Below, piece after piece: positions 37,301 to 45,914 of a DNA stretch of 64,000 nt. The translations under genes and the position numbers were made by a program. This DNA comes from Lysobacterales bacterium. GTDB lineage: Bacteria; Pseudomonadota; Gammaproteobacteria; Xanthomonadales; Xanthomonadaceae. The notes below the pieces were generated by a model, which was not told the origin of the DNA, made no database searches, and saw only the letters and a list, made by a program, of their open reading frames with translations. The stretch covers positions 1,800,501 through 1,864,500 of the forward strand of contig JADKCY010000002.1 in the NCBI GenBank assembly GCA_016718605.1, given 5' to 3'. Each line of letters starts with the position of its first letter. The stretch's first letter is position 1.

Positions 37301-40300
37301 GACCGGCTTCCGCCTCGCGCCGGGTGGCGCGCAGCAGTTCTATGGCGTGCGTGCCGATCTCTGCACCTACGGCAAGATCATCGGCGGCGGCCTGCCTTTT
37401 GCCGCCATCGCGGGCAAACGCGAGTGGATGGACGCGCTGGACGGCGGCTTCTGGCAATACGGCGACGACAGCTATCCCGAAGCGGGCGTCACCTATTTCG
37501 CCGGAACCTTTGTGCGGCATCCGCTGGCGCTGGCGGCAGCCAAGGCCACCCTGCTGCATCTGAAGGCGGGCGGACAGGCGCTGTACGACCGCATCAACGC
37601 CCGTACCGAAGCATTCATCAGCCGTCTCAATCGTGCCCTGGACGAACGTGCCGCGCCGCTGCGCGCGGTGCATTGCGCCTCGCTGTGGCGCCTGGCCTGG
37701 GACGAAGGTCAGACCTATCAGAGCCTGTTCTATTACCTGCTGCGTCATCACGGCCTGCATGTGTACGAACAGTTCGGACATTTCGTCACCGAGGTCATGG
37801 ACGAGGCGGATCTGCAGCGCATCAGCGCGGTCATTCTGGCGGCGGTCGATGAGCTGCTCGCGCTGGGCCTGCTGCGGCGTCGCGATGGTCTGCCGCCACC
37901 GAATCCGCCGACGGCTGCGCGCGAGGGTGTGCTGACGCCTGGTCAGAGCGAACGCTGGCTGGCGGCCAGCTTTGACGCCAGTGCGATGCAGGCACTCAAC
38001 GAAACCCTGCGTCTGCAGTTGCGCGGTGACATCGACATGGCAGCGTTGCAGCGCGCACTGCAGCATGTCTGCGAACGCCACGACGCCTTTGTGACGGCTT
38101 TCGATACAGAGGCACCGCTGCAGCGACTGAGCGCGCTGCGTGCGGTGCCAGTACTGCATGACCTGCGCAGCGAATCCGATCCCGCACAGGCAGCCGAGCT
38201 GTTGCTGGAGGCGCAGCGGTTGGCTCGTTTCACCCTCGATCAGGCCCCGTTGCTGAACATCGATATGCTCTGTCTCGATGACCAACAGGTGGTCGTGCAT
38301 CTGGTCGCCAATCACATGGTGTTTGACGGCTGGGCCAGCAGCGTGTGGTTGCGTGAGCTGGCGACCAGCTATCACGCCTTTGCACGTGGGCAGCTTCCCG
38401 CGCTGCCTCCAGCCGGGTCGGCCATCGCCTTTGCTGCACAGGTTCAGGCTGAATTCGACAGTGCCGCAGGTGACGAAGACCTCGCGTGGTGGCAGTCGCA
38501 GATGCAGGACTTGCCCGCCGCACTCAGCCTGAGTGATCTCGATCCACCCGCACAGCGTTGCTTCAGCGCGCATACCGTGCAACGCCGCCTGCAGGGTGAC
38601 GCCTGGCAGGCGCTGCAGGCGCGCGCCAGTGTGCACAAGGCGACGATCTTCCAATGGTTGCTATGCGAGGTCGCGCTGTGGCTCAAACGCGAGACCGGCC
38701 AGTCCGACTTCCTGCTCAGTCTGCCCTGGGCGGCACAGAACTTCGGTCGCCATCCGGCGCTGATCGCCGATGGTGTGCTCGACCTGCCCTTGCGCCTGTG
38801 CCTGCCGGACGTCGAGCAGTGTGAACAGGCCTTGCCGATCGTGCGCGACGCCCTGTTCGATGCACTGGAACATCCCCGCGTCACCCAAGGCCGACTCGCA
38901 CGCGCACTGCAGTGTCCTCCGCGCGGTGATCGCCCGCCCTTGACCGGGATCTATTTCAATCTCAATCCCGGCCTGGACTTGCACGCCTTCGAACCCTTGC
39001 TGGCCGAATTGAGCGAGGGCCGTAAGCCCGGTCTGTTGGGCGAGCTGATCTTCAATTTCTACGAGGACGCCGACGCGCTCAGTCTGGATCTGCACTACAG
39101 CGACGAGTTCTTTAGCGCCGAGCGGATCGAGTCTTTGCTGAGCGCGCTGTGGGCTTGCTTTGGCGGGGAGCGATGTCCGGTTATCGACGATCCAGTGAAA
39201 GCGAACTTTCCAAGCCGGGCGCGTGCCGATGGTTTGAATGAGGAAGACATCCGCCGCTTGTTGCAGTGGAATGCAACCGACGTGGCTTGGGACCTGTCGC
39301 CGCGACTCGGTGATTTGCTGCAACAAGCGGCCAAAAGGTTCACAACGCAAACAGCATTGCGTTTCGAAGGACAAAGCATCAGTTACGGTCAACTGGACGC
39401 ATGGGCTCGTAGCTTGGCCGAGAGTTTGGTTCGCCAAGGTATCGGACCCGGTCAGCGCGTGGGGATCTGTATTGATCGCAGTATCGAGTTGATCGTTGCT
39501 TTGATCAGCACGATCTACAGCGGCGCAGCCTATGTGCCGCTGGATCCTGGCTATCCGCAGGATCGATTGAGGCAAATGTGTGAAGACGCACAATTAGTGC
39601 TGGTCCTCAGTCGCGGTGACGAACTACGGTTGGTGTCCGATGCCTTGGCGGGGCAGCGAGTGCAGAAGCTGGACCTTGGCGCGTTGCCGCTACCAAGCCT
39701 CCACGCCTTGCCGAAGGGGAATGCGAGTGATCCGGCGTACATCATTTTTACCTCCGGTTCGACGGGTCGTCCCAAAGGGGCAACCAACTCTCATCGTGGC
39801 ATCGTCAACCGCCTGCTGTGGATGCAAAGCGAGTTTCAGCTTGGCTTGAAAGACCGTGTCCTGCAGAAGACACCCAGTAGCTTCGATGTGTCGGTATGGG
39901 AGTTTTTTCTGCCCTTGATGTACGGCGCAACGCTGGTGATAGCAAGGCCGGACGGCCATCGTGATGCGCAGTATCTGTTGAAGTTGGTGCGCGACGAGGC
40001 CATCAGCCTGATGCATTTCGTGCCGTCGATGCTGCGGGCATTCCTTGACCAAGACATGGCAGGCGATCTTTCCGCACTGCGTCAGGTGGTGTGTTCGGGA
40101 GAGGCATTGCCCTTTGCGCTGGTGGAGCGCTTCTTTGCGGCATTGCCCAAGGTCAGGTTGGCCAATCTGTATGGACCGACCGAGGCAGCTGTCGATGTCA
40201 CTTGCTGGCATTGCAGCCCGGGAGAACCTCGCTCATTGGTGCCCATCGGTCGGCCGATCGCCAACACGCGCATGCACATTCTCGGTGACCAACAGGAATT

Positions 40301-43300
40301 GCTGCCAGTCGGCGCGACGGGTGAAATTTGGATTGCCGGGGTGCAAGTGGGGCTAGGCTATTTTGGCCGTCCAGAACTCAGTGCTGAACGCTTTGTCGAC
40401 GATCCATTTCAGATCGGCAGCAAGATGTACCGGACCGGCGACCTCGGGCGTTGGTTGAACGATGGCAGCATCGAGTATCTGGGGCGTGCGGATCACCAGA
40501 TCAAACTTCGTGGCTACCGGATCGAGTTGGGAGAAATCGAAGCTGCGTTGGAGCAGGTCGAAGGTGTAGCACAGGCTGTCGTGGTTGCGGAGAAATTCGC
40601 AGAGGAAGATGTGCGTTTGGTCGCCCATCTGACCACCATGACTGGACGCGCCGCACGTGGATTGGGAGACATCCGCAGCGCACTGGCGCGTCGACTGCCG
40701 GAATTCATGCTGCCACAACATGTGCGCTGGCACGATCATCTGCCTTTGCTGAGTAGCGGCAAAGTTGATCGAAAATCCTTGCCAGCGGTAGCGCGTCGAG
40801 AAGTCGATCCGCCTGCGAAGACACCTGATCGGGTCGAAGAACTCTGCCAGTATATGGCGGCGGTACTTCAGCATGACGTAGTCACGGCAGATGACAATTT
40901 CTTTTCGCTGGGGGGGCATTCCCTGCTGGCAGCGCAACTGGCCGCGCGTATTCGTCGCCAGTGGCAGGTGAAGCTGGGATTGCGTGATCTGTTCGAAGCA
41001 CCGACACCACGCCAGCTCGCGACGCGCCTGCGTGCCCAAGCGGTGGATGCCGACGACAGCAGTGCGCTGACCGCCAGCAAGCAAAGCAGCGGTCCCCTCA
41101 GTGCGCAGCAACAACGACTGTGGTTTGCCGAGCGACTCTCGCCGGGGCAGACGGTGGCGCATGTTCCGGTCGCCTTCGAGTTGCGCGGTGCGGTGGATCA
41201 GGCGGCATTACATCTGGCCCTTTTGGCGGTGCAGCAACAGCAGCCGAGTTTGCGAAGCGCCCTGATGGACAGTAGCGATGGCCTCGGGCAGCAGCGCATC
41301 GAGGACGATGTCGCGCTGCCTTTCCAGGCGATTGTCCTGAGCAAGCAATCGCGTGCGTCCGCGTTGATGCAGGACGCGTTGGACGCCATGCTGGACGAGC
41401 CCTTCGATCTGCAGCAGGGGCCATTGTGGCGGGTGCGCCTGTTCGTGCTTGATTCGCAACGTTGCGTGCTGGCGGCAGTGTTCCACCACCTGATCTGGGA
41501 TGGCGCCAGTGTGGCGCTGTGGTGGCGTGCCTTGGCAACGGCCTATGCCGCAGCCAAGAGCGGCGTGGCTATCGAATTGCCGACACCGGATCACACGGTC
41601 ATCGATTACGCGCACTGGCAAAGGGCACAACGCGACAGTGCGACGATGCGGCAGACTCAGCAGTTCTGGCGCAATCAACTGGACCCGTTGCCGCCACCGC
41701 TGGCGCTGCCATGTGACTACCCCCGCCCTTCACATTGGCAGTCGGAGGCTGAAGTCATCCGCTTCAGCGTACCAACCGCCTTGCGTCAGGCGATGCAGAT
41801 TCGTGCCCAGCAACTCGGCCTCGCGCCGGTCGTGTTGTGGCTACAGGCCTGGGCCACGACCTTGGCTCGCCGCGCGGGTCAGCGGGATGTGCTGGTCGGC
41901 ATGCTGGCGCATGGGCGCGACATGCCGGAATGGTCCACTTTGGCTGGTTTTTTCGCACGCGCCTTGCCGCTGTGCCTGCGCGGTTTGGATACCGCTCACA
42001 GCGGGCAGCTCAGTCGCGACATCGCCGCCGCCTTGCATGCCGCATTGGCTCATGCCGAGCTCGCCATTGAGCAACTCGTGCAACAGATGGATCTACCGCG
42101 CGATCCCAGCCGTGCGCTGCTGTTGCAGAACACCTTCTCATTCGAGCAGGACAATGGCAGCGAGATCGCGTGGCCCGGCCTGCGAGTCCGCGAATGGCCA
42201 ATGCCGCTTCGCGGTGCCGAGCACGATGTGGGTTTGTGGCTGCAGGCCGACCGCGATCGCATGGAAGGCGTGCTGGTGGGTGCCGCTGCGTTGTTCAGCG
42301 AAGCCAGTTTGCGTGCGCTGGTGTGCGACACACTCGATGCAGCGGCGCAATTGTGTGGTCTGGCTGCTTTGGGTTCGCGTTGGCCGTCGATCAATATCCA
42401 ATCGCGTGGCCAAAAAGCCCTGCCAGCGCGCGATTTCAGCAGCGTGCAGACGCAGAATGCGCCGCCAGCCTTGTCGGCCAGTACCGAACTGATGTTAAGT
42501 CTGTGGCGCGATTTGTTGCAGGTGCAGGACATCGATCCCACACTGTCATTTGTCGCGCAGGGTGGCCATTCGCTGCTGATGATGCAACTCGCCGCGCGCA
42601 TCGAAAGCGAATTCGGCACCCGTCTGCCCTTGCGCACGATTGTCGAAGCGCCCGACCTGCTTACTTTGGTTCGCGCTATCGAAACCGAGCGGGTGACGCT
42701 GGCGCCAATTCCCTCATTGGATCTGGAGATCGGCGTGCCACTGTCGCCGATGCAGACCCGTCTTTGGCACGCCGAACAACTGGAGCCTGGCAAGCCGACT
42801 TATCACATCGTTCCGACTGGCCGACTGGATGGGCCTTTGAACGTGTCGCTGCTAAAGAGGGCAGTTGACATGCTCACATTGCGACATGGTGCCCTGCGCA
42901 CGCAGTTTTTCATTGACGCGCTGGGTCGAGCGCGACAGCGCTGCGCGCCTAGCATGGGTTTGCCGTTTGAGTTGATTGATCTATCAGGACTTTGCAACGC
43001 TTCGGAGTGTGCCGCTGCCGTCGAGAGCGGGTTGCGAGAGGTGTCACTGAAGCCATTCGATCTCCAGAATGGGCCGCTATTGCGTGCCTACCTTTTCCGC
43101 CTTGATCTGCACACCCATGTCCTTTGCTTCGTTGTGCATCACATCATCAGCGACGGTTGGTCATTACATTTGTTGTTCCATGATCTGGCATATCTGTATG
43201 ACGAATTGCGATGCGCCAGAACCCCGGAAGCGTATCCAGCAACTGTAAGGCATGCCGATTTTGCTGCTTGGCTGCGTGAGCGTGCGGAAGGCGAGTCTTT

Positions 43301-45914
43301 GCAGGCCGACATTGATTTCTGGACACAACAGCTGACCCCACCACCTGAACCGCTGGCCTTGCCATTGGATTTTCCGATGCCGCCGCAACCGACACGCGAA
43401 GCGGGCCATGTGTTGATCGAAGTGGAGGACACGTTACGAGCACAATTGCGCACAGCGGCGCGTGGGCTCGACACGACACTTTTCGTGCTGACCCTGTCGG
43501 CGTATGCGATGCTGCTGCACCACGCCACCGGGCAGGACGACCTGGTCATCGCCGTGCCGGTTCGCGGCCGTCATCGCGCCGACGTGGAAGACGTGTTCGG
43601 TTACTTCGCCAATGTGCTGCCACTGCGCATCCAGATTCAACTGGATGCCACGCCACGCAGCCTGATCCGTCAGGTGCAGACGCAAGTGAAGGCCGCCATG
43701 AGCCATGCCGAAGCCCCCCTGGAACGCGTGGCCGAAGTGCTGGCGCAGCGCGGTCAGCGCGGCGTGCTCTATCACACCTTGTTTGGTTTTCAGGACGACC
43801 ATCAGCGTGTTGAGCAATTTGCCGATCTGCGCTTGAGCGATTGGTTGACATCACCTGTGGGCATTGCCGAAACCCTCACCGTATGGATGTGGGACAATCA
43901 GGAAGGGCAGAAGGCGTATCTGACCTACCGTAGGGATCTGTTCGAAGCCGACAGCATGCAGCGTCTGGCTGAGCGGTTTGTGCAGTTGCTGCAGACCTTT
44001 GCCGATCTGCAGTCGCCGACGCTGGCCGCCTTGCCGCGCGCCACGCGACGCGACTTGGCAGATCAGCAGCGTTGGAACCAGACCGAACGCGACTACCCGA
44101 GGCAGCAGAATCTCGCCGAGTTCCTTTGTGCCGCGCTGGCGACACGGCCCGAGCGCACGGCGATCCGATTCGAGGCAGTTTCACTCAGTGCCGCGGACGT
44201 GCTGGCGCGCAGCGAGCGCATCGCCTTGGCTTTGCAGGCGCGCGGCATTGGTCGTGGTCAGCGGGTCGGACTTGGACTGGAACGTGGCATTGATCTGGTG
44301 CCGGTGCTGCTTGGCGTGTTGCGCGCGGGCGCGGCCTACGTGCCGCTTGATCCGGCGTTCCCGGAGGCGCGTTTGCGCATGATGGCCGAAGACGCCGGGC
44401 TGTCCGCCGTGTTGGTCGATGCGCCGGATCGCCTGCCATCGGCCTTGTGTGAGGCGCCAGTGTTGCTGCATCACCAACTGCTGGCCGAGGCAACGCCAAG
44501 CGCGTTCGATTCCCGTCACACTGCAGGGGTTACCGACGCGGCCTACGTCATCTATACCTCGGGTTCGACAGGCAAACCAAAAGGCGTGGTCGTGCCGCAC
44601 GGCCCCGTGGTCAACTTCCTGCACAGCATGGCGCGAGAGCCTGGGCTGTCGCCGGCGGATCGTCTGCTGGCCGTGACGACCCTCAGTTTCGACATTGCGG
44701 TACTGGAACTGCTGCTGCCCTTGCTCGTCGGTGCCGAGCTGATCATCGCCAGTCGCGAGGAGGCTGCCGATGGCTTTGCGCTGCGCGAACGCCTGGAGCA
44801 AAGTCGCGCGACGGTCATGCAGGCCACCCCGGCGAGCTGGCGCATGCTGATCGCGGCCGGTTGGCGCGGGCGTCCCGGCTTTAGCAGTCTGGTCGGCGGC
44901 GAAGCACTGGCGCCTGATCTGGCTGAGCAATTGCTGCAACGCTGTGCGGCAGTCTTCAACATGTACGGCCCGACTGAAACCACGGTCTGGTCGACCCTGT
45001 GGAAGGTCGAAGCGGGTCAGCCGATACGCATTGGTCGACCGATCGACAACACAGCCGTCTACGTGCTTGCTCCCGATGGCACCGCGTGTGGGGTGGGCGT
45101 GCCGGGCGAACTGTGGATCGGCGGTGAAGGTGTCACCACCGGCTACTGGCAGCGCCCGGAATTGAGCGCTGAACGTTTCACCCCCGACCCGTTCTCCAGC
45201 CGACCAGCGGCACGCATGTATCGCACCGGAGATCGCGGCCGCTGGCGCAATGACGGCGTACTCGAACATCTGGGTCGCCTCGACTTTCAGGTCAAGGTGC
45301 GCGGTTTCCGCATCGAGCTGGGCGATATCGAGTCGCGCCTGCTGGAACACCCGGGCGTGGCGGCTTGTGTGGTGATGGCACGCGAGGATGCGCCGGGCGA
45401 CGTGCGGTTGGTGGCCTATGTCGATCGCCGTGATGGTTTCGATGATGAGGCTGCACTGCGTGCGCATCTTCGCGAGGGTTTGCCGCCCTACATGCTGCCG
45501 CAGCATCTGGTGTTCTTGAATGCGTTACCGCTGTTGCCGAATGGCAAGATCAACCGGCATGCCTTGCCTGCGCCGCAGGCCGACGTGCGGGAGGCCACCT
45601 CGCTGAATGGACTGGAACCGCGTCTCGCCTTGTTGCTGGGCTTGGTGCGCGAGGTGCTCGGTCAGCCCGATGTCGGGCCGGACGACAACTTCTTCGAAGT
45701 TGGTGGTCACTCTCTGCTGGCGGTCAGTCTGCTCGGGAAGCTGGAAGCGGCTACTGGCTCACGATTGAATCTGTTGCGTCTGGCCAATCAGAGCCTGCGC
45801 ACATTGGCGCAGGAGCTGCCGGAAATGGTGCTGCCGGCGTCCGCATCGACGGCGGCCAAGCCCGAAGGCTGGCGCGCTCGACTGTCACGCTGGTTCGGCG
45901 CTGACCCGGCGTGA
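31368..45914 (+). CDS. Hybrid NRPS/type I PKS/aminotransferase megasynthase: A-T-KS-AT-ACP-AMT-C-A-T-C-T-C-A-T
   Basis: This single 4848-residue frame reads, in order: adenylation A1 (FTSGSTGRPKG about residue 172); carrier T1 (Ser561); ketosynthase (Cys788, His924, His964); acyltransferase (GHSVG, Ser1235; HAFHS about 1331, malonyl type); ACP (Ser1567); class III aminotransferase (Lys2003 in YGKIIGGG); condensation (NHMVFDG, His2316, first His replaced by Asn); A2; T2 (Ser3185); C (HHLIWDG); T3 (Ser3735) with no A domain; C (HHIISDG); A3; T4 (Ser4782). By-eye specificity codes are DVWHISLVDK and DVWHVSLVDK (Ser type) and DILQLGMVWK (Gly type). There is no thioesterase, reductase or terminal C domain. 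Expected logic: Ser, malonyl extension with keto-to-amine conversion, Ser, an undefined step, Gly. The start at 31368 has GAGG upstream; the frame to 31275 overlaps the epimerase. Activation by the transferase at 7678-8313 is inferred. Confidence 0.93.
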   Translation: MSEWPVPTRVRAFNASAQDFDLSRSLAACLGQALTYHAARLAVQFDDRQLSYADLAQQAWALAQHLRAAGLGPGDRVAVCMPRSPELVVALVGTLLSGAAYVPLDPDYPEARLIQMWQDADAKCLLIAKAAAQDWPPTSSDLPVLRLDSMALMATPVTAFECDARPDDAAYMIFTSGSTGRPKGALNSHRGILNRLLWMQAQYQLLPGERVLQKTPYSFDVSVWEFFWPLLQGACIVLAKPGGHRDPRYLAHLIQRENVDVLHFVPSMLAHFLDEPQAAACVGVRQVICSGEALPAELVRRFFHVLPSVALDNLYGPTEAAVDVSWWPCHAGQTDSSVPIGFPVANTQLYVRDAQGQALDVGEVGELYIGGVQVGLGYLGRDEETRERFIDDPFQPGGMLYRTGDLARWREDGALDYLGRSDQQIKLKGNRIELGEIEAQLLCLPEVRHAAVLVQNSGQADAHLLAVLSPPSAIGLAELRSVLARTLPEVMLPEALQFCDTMPLLPNGKLDRHSLARQMGTLPSGEAPAQADGDLLSFWRKALGQPDLGVDSHLFDAGATSLMVLRFLAHVRRQGEQRLSVADVYDQPTLRALQLHLTQQTVRVQAPETAPESRAGNRAVAIVGMAAMTPGAEDLDAFWQLLLDGRDAITHFAIDELDPRVPRELAGRETYVRARGVLAHADAFDASFFGIPAHEARLIDPQQRVLLQQAWLALEHAGIDPARSGDIGVFAGVGHNTWWPMLLADAPERVRGAGEFATMVANDKDYVATRIAHRLNLHGPAISLHTACSTSLVAVAQAVAALRAGQCEIALAGGASIHVPQASGYLQVDGGMESADGRCRPFDAEANGTVFSNGAAMLVLKPLAQAEADGDTVYAVIEGIGLNNDGGEKASFTAPSLRGQLDCLQRALRDAGVDGGSVGYIEAHGTGTALGDPIEVGALARAYSADGRRLQRCVLGSAKSNIGHTVAAAGALGLIKAALCLHHQRIPGTAHYRSPNPQLDLPNTPFAIHAEAIDWPRTEAPRRAAVSSFGVGGTNAHVVLREAPPPRAASVSADALQLLPLSARSADALQARAGDLARYLGTHDVALSEVATTLMRGRQAMPLRHSLVVGSVEDAIQQLQSGVTAHPLHAASAPRAVWLFPGQGAQHPGMSAALYAAFPAFAEALEEVMQAVLAHRAADAESQVALRDLLLSPLASAAQMADTRQAQPALFCHAWAMATWLRSLGLQPDAVIGHSVGELAAASVAGHLRLQDAARLVCVRAEAMAAQPRGAMLAVRCDASTLAAQLPAGVEIAGINAPQLTVVAGPAATIDVWADDLAESGMQVTRLQVSHAFHSAAMVGAMPDLRAACIGLETQPSATPLWSCRSGARWPPGQAGDPDYWTAQMREAVRFSPAVQGVLAEAAAQGEDCVFVDLGPGQQLAALLRQHRDTRGQMPRVATLCGPAHAPAEGVRHALQGLGQLWCHGLAVRWPMPRGQARATLPGYAFEAQRIELPAPRSAAAQTEPMPARDPRPAAHALQHQENDVNPTPDRMPVLQAELRRVLAAVAGLSSEELDPRAPLLAQGLDSLSLTQATLEIERVFGEKLRFRRLLEDLDSVEKLALHLHAVLPAERFMPAAARVGPSAVQAFAGASIAAGEWLPPGALASPAQAADVLGLIQQQMALMQQQLTVLAASGLGHASVPSPMPMPMPRAAVLAVSPEAKADLVAQPFGASPRIAVKPTQILTDTQRAWLDDFTARYLARSGGSREFSQRHRARMADPRVVTGFNPLWKDLVYPLVVDRSQGSRLWDIDGNEYIDLLSCFGANLLGYQPPTVIAAMQDQLTRGIEVGPQHPLSADVAELIAEFSGHERVGFCNTGSEAVMGAMRVARTVTGRKTIAIFTHSYHGIFDEVLVRGTKQLRSLAAAPGILANAVENVLVLDYASDEALRVLRERAGELAAIMIEPVQNRFPTLQPHAFVQSLREIADQYGCALIFDEVVTGFRLAPGGAQQFYGVRADLCTYGKIIGGGLPFAAIAGKREWMDALDGGFWQYGDDSYPEAGVTYFAGTFVRHPLALAAAKATLLHLKAGGQALYDRINARTEAFISRLNRALDERAAPLRAVHCASLWRLAWDEGQTYQSLFYYLLRHHGLHVYEQFGHFVTEVMDEADLQRISAVILAAVDELLALGLLRRRDGLPPPNPPTAAREGVLTPGQSERWLAASFDASAMQALNETLRLQLRGDIDMAALQRALQHVCERHDAFVTAFDTEAPLQRLSALRAVPVLHDLRSESDPAQAAELLLEAQRLARFTLDQAPLLNIDMLCLDDQQVVVHLVANHMVFDGWASSVWLRELATSYHAFARGQLPALPPAGSAIAFAAQVQAEFDSAAGDEDLAWWQSQMQDLPAALSLSDLDPPAQRCFSAHTVQRRLQGDAWQALQARASVHKATIFQWLLCEVALWLKRETGQSDFLLSLPWAAQNFGRHPALIADGVLDLPLRLCLPDVEQCEQALPIVRDALFDALEHPRVTQGRLARALQCPPRGDRPPLTGIYFNLNPGLDLHAFEPLLAELSEGRKPGLLGELIFNFYEDADALSLDLHYSDEFFSAERIESLLSALWACFGGERCPVIDDPVKANFPSRARADGLNEEDIRRLLQWNATDVAWDLSPRLGDLLQQAAKRFTTQTALRFEGQSISYGQLDAWARSLAESLVRQGIGPGQRVGICIDRSIELIVALISTIYSGAAYVPLDPGYPQDRLRQMCEDAQLVLVLSRGDELRLVSDALAGQRVQKLDLGALPLPSLHALPKGNASDPAYIIFTSGSTGRPKGATNSHRGIVNRLLWMQSEFQLGLKDRVLQKTPSSFDVSVWEFFLPLMYGATLVIARPDGHRDAQYLLKLVRDEAISLMHFVPSMLRAFLDQDMAGDLSALRQVVCSGEALPFALVERFFAALPKVRLANLYGPTEAAVDVTCWHCSPGEPRSLVPIGRPIANTRMHILGDQQELLPVGATGEIWIAGVQVGLGYFGRPELSAERFVDDPFQIGSKMYRTGDLGRWLNDGSIEYLGRADHQIKLRGYRIELGEIEAALEQVEGVAQAVVVAEKFAEEDVRLVAHLTTMTGRAARGLGDIRSALARRLPEFMLPQHVRWHDHLPLLSSGKVDRKSLPAVARREVDPPAKTPDRVEELCQYMAAVLQHDVVTADDNFFSLGGHSLLAAQLAARIRRQWQVKLGLRDLFEAPTPRQLATRLRAQAVDADDSSALTASKQSSGPLSAQQQRLWFAERLSPGQTVAHVPVAFELRGAVDQAALHLALLAVQQQQPSLRSALMDSSDGLGQQRIEDDVALPFQAIVLSKQSRASALMQDALDAMLDEPFDLQQGPLWRVRLFVLDSQRCVLAAVFHHLIWDGASVALWWRALATAYAAAKSGVAIELPTPDHTVIDYAHWQRAQRDSATMRQTQQFWRNQLDPLPPPLALPCDYPRPSHWQSEAEVIRFSVPTALRQAMQIRAQQLGLAPVVLWLQAWATTLARRAGQRDVLVGMLAHGRDMPEWSTLAGFFARALPLCLRGLDTAHSGQLSRDIAAALHAALAHAELAIEQLVQQMDLPRDPSRALLLQNTFSFEQDNGSEIAWPGLRVREWPMPLRGAEHDVGLWLQADRDRMEGVLVGAAALFSEASLRALVCDTLDAAAQLCGLAALGSRWPSINIQSRGQKALPARDFSSVQTQNAPPALSASTELMLSLWRDLLQVQDIDPTLSFVAQGGHSLLMMQLAARIESEFGTRLPLRTIVEAPDLLTLVRAIETERVTLAPIPSLDLEIGVPLSPMQTRLWHAEQLEPGKPTYHIVPTGRLDGPLNVSLLKRAVDMLTLRHGALRTQFFIDALGRARQRCAPSMGLPFELIDLSGLCNASECAAAVESGLREVSLKPFDLQNGPLLRAYLFRLDLHTHVLCFVVHHIISDGWSLHLLFHDLAYLYDELRCARTPEAYPATVRHADFAAWLRERAEGESLQADIDFWTQQLTPPPEPLALPLDFPMPPQPTREAGHVLIEVEDTLRAQLRTAARGLDTTLFVLTLSAYAMLLHHATGQDDLVIAVPVRGRHRADVEDVFGYFANVLPLRIQIQLDATPRSLIRQVQTQVKAAMSHAEAPLERVAEVLAQRGQRGVLYHTLFGFQDDHQRVEQFADLRLSDWLTSPVGIAETLTVWMWDNQEGQKAYLTYRRDLFEADSMQRLAERFVQLLQTFADLQSPTLAALPRATRRDLADQQRWNQTERDYPRQQNLAEFLCAALATRPERTAIRFEAVSLSAADVLARSERIALALQARGIGRGQRVGLGLERGIDLVPVLLGVLRAGAAYVPLDPAFPEARLRMMAEDAGLSAVLVDAPDRLPSALCEAPVLLHHQLLAEATPSAFDSRHTAGVTDAAYVIYTSGSTGKPKGVVVPHGPVVNFLHSMAREPGLSPADRLLAVTTLSFDIAVLELLLPLLVGAELIIASREEAADGFALRERLEQSRATVMQATPASWRMLIAAGWRGRPGFSSLVGGEALAPDLAEQLLQRCAAVFNMYGPTETTVWSTLWKVEAGQPIRIGRPIDNTAVYVLAPDGTACGVGVPGELWIGGEGVTTGYWQRPELSAERFTPDPFSSRPAARMYRTGDRGRWRNDGVLEHLGRLDFQVKVRGFRIELGDIESRLLEHPGVAACVVMAREDAPGDVRLVAYVDRRDGFDDEAALRAHLREGLPPYMLPQHLVFLNALPLLPNGKINRHALPAPQADVREATSLNGLEPRLALLLGLVREVLGQPDVGPDDNFFEVGGHSLLAVSLLGKLEAATGSRLNLLRLANQSLRTLAQELPEMVLPASASTAAKPEGWRARLSRWFGADPA

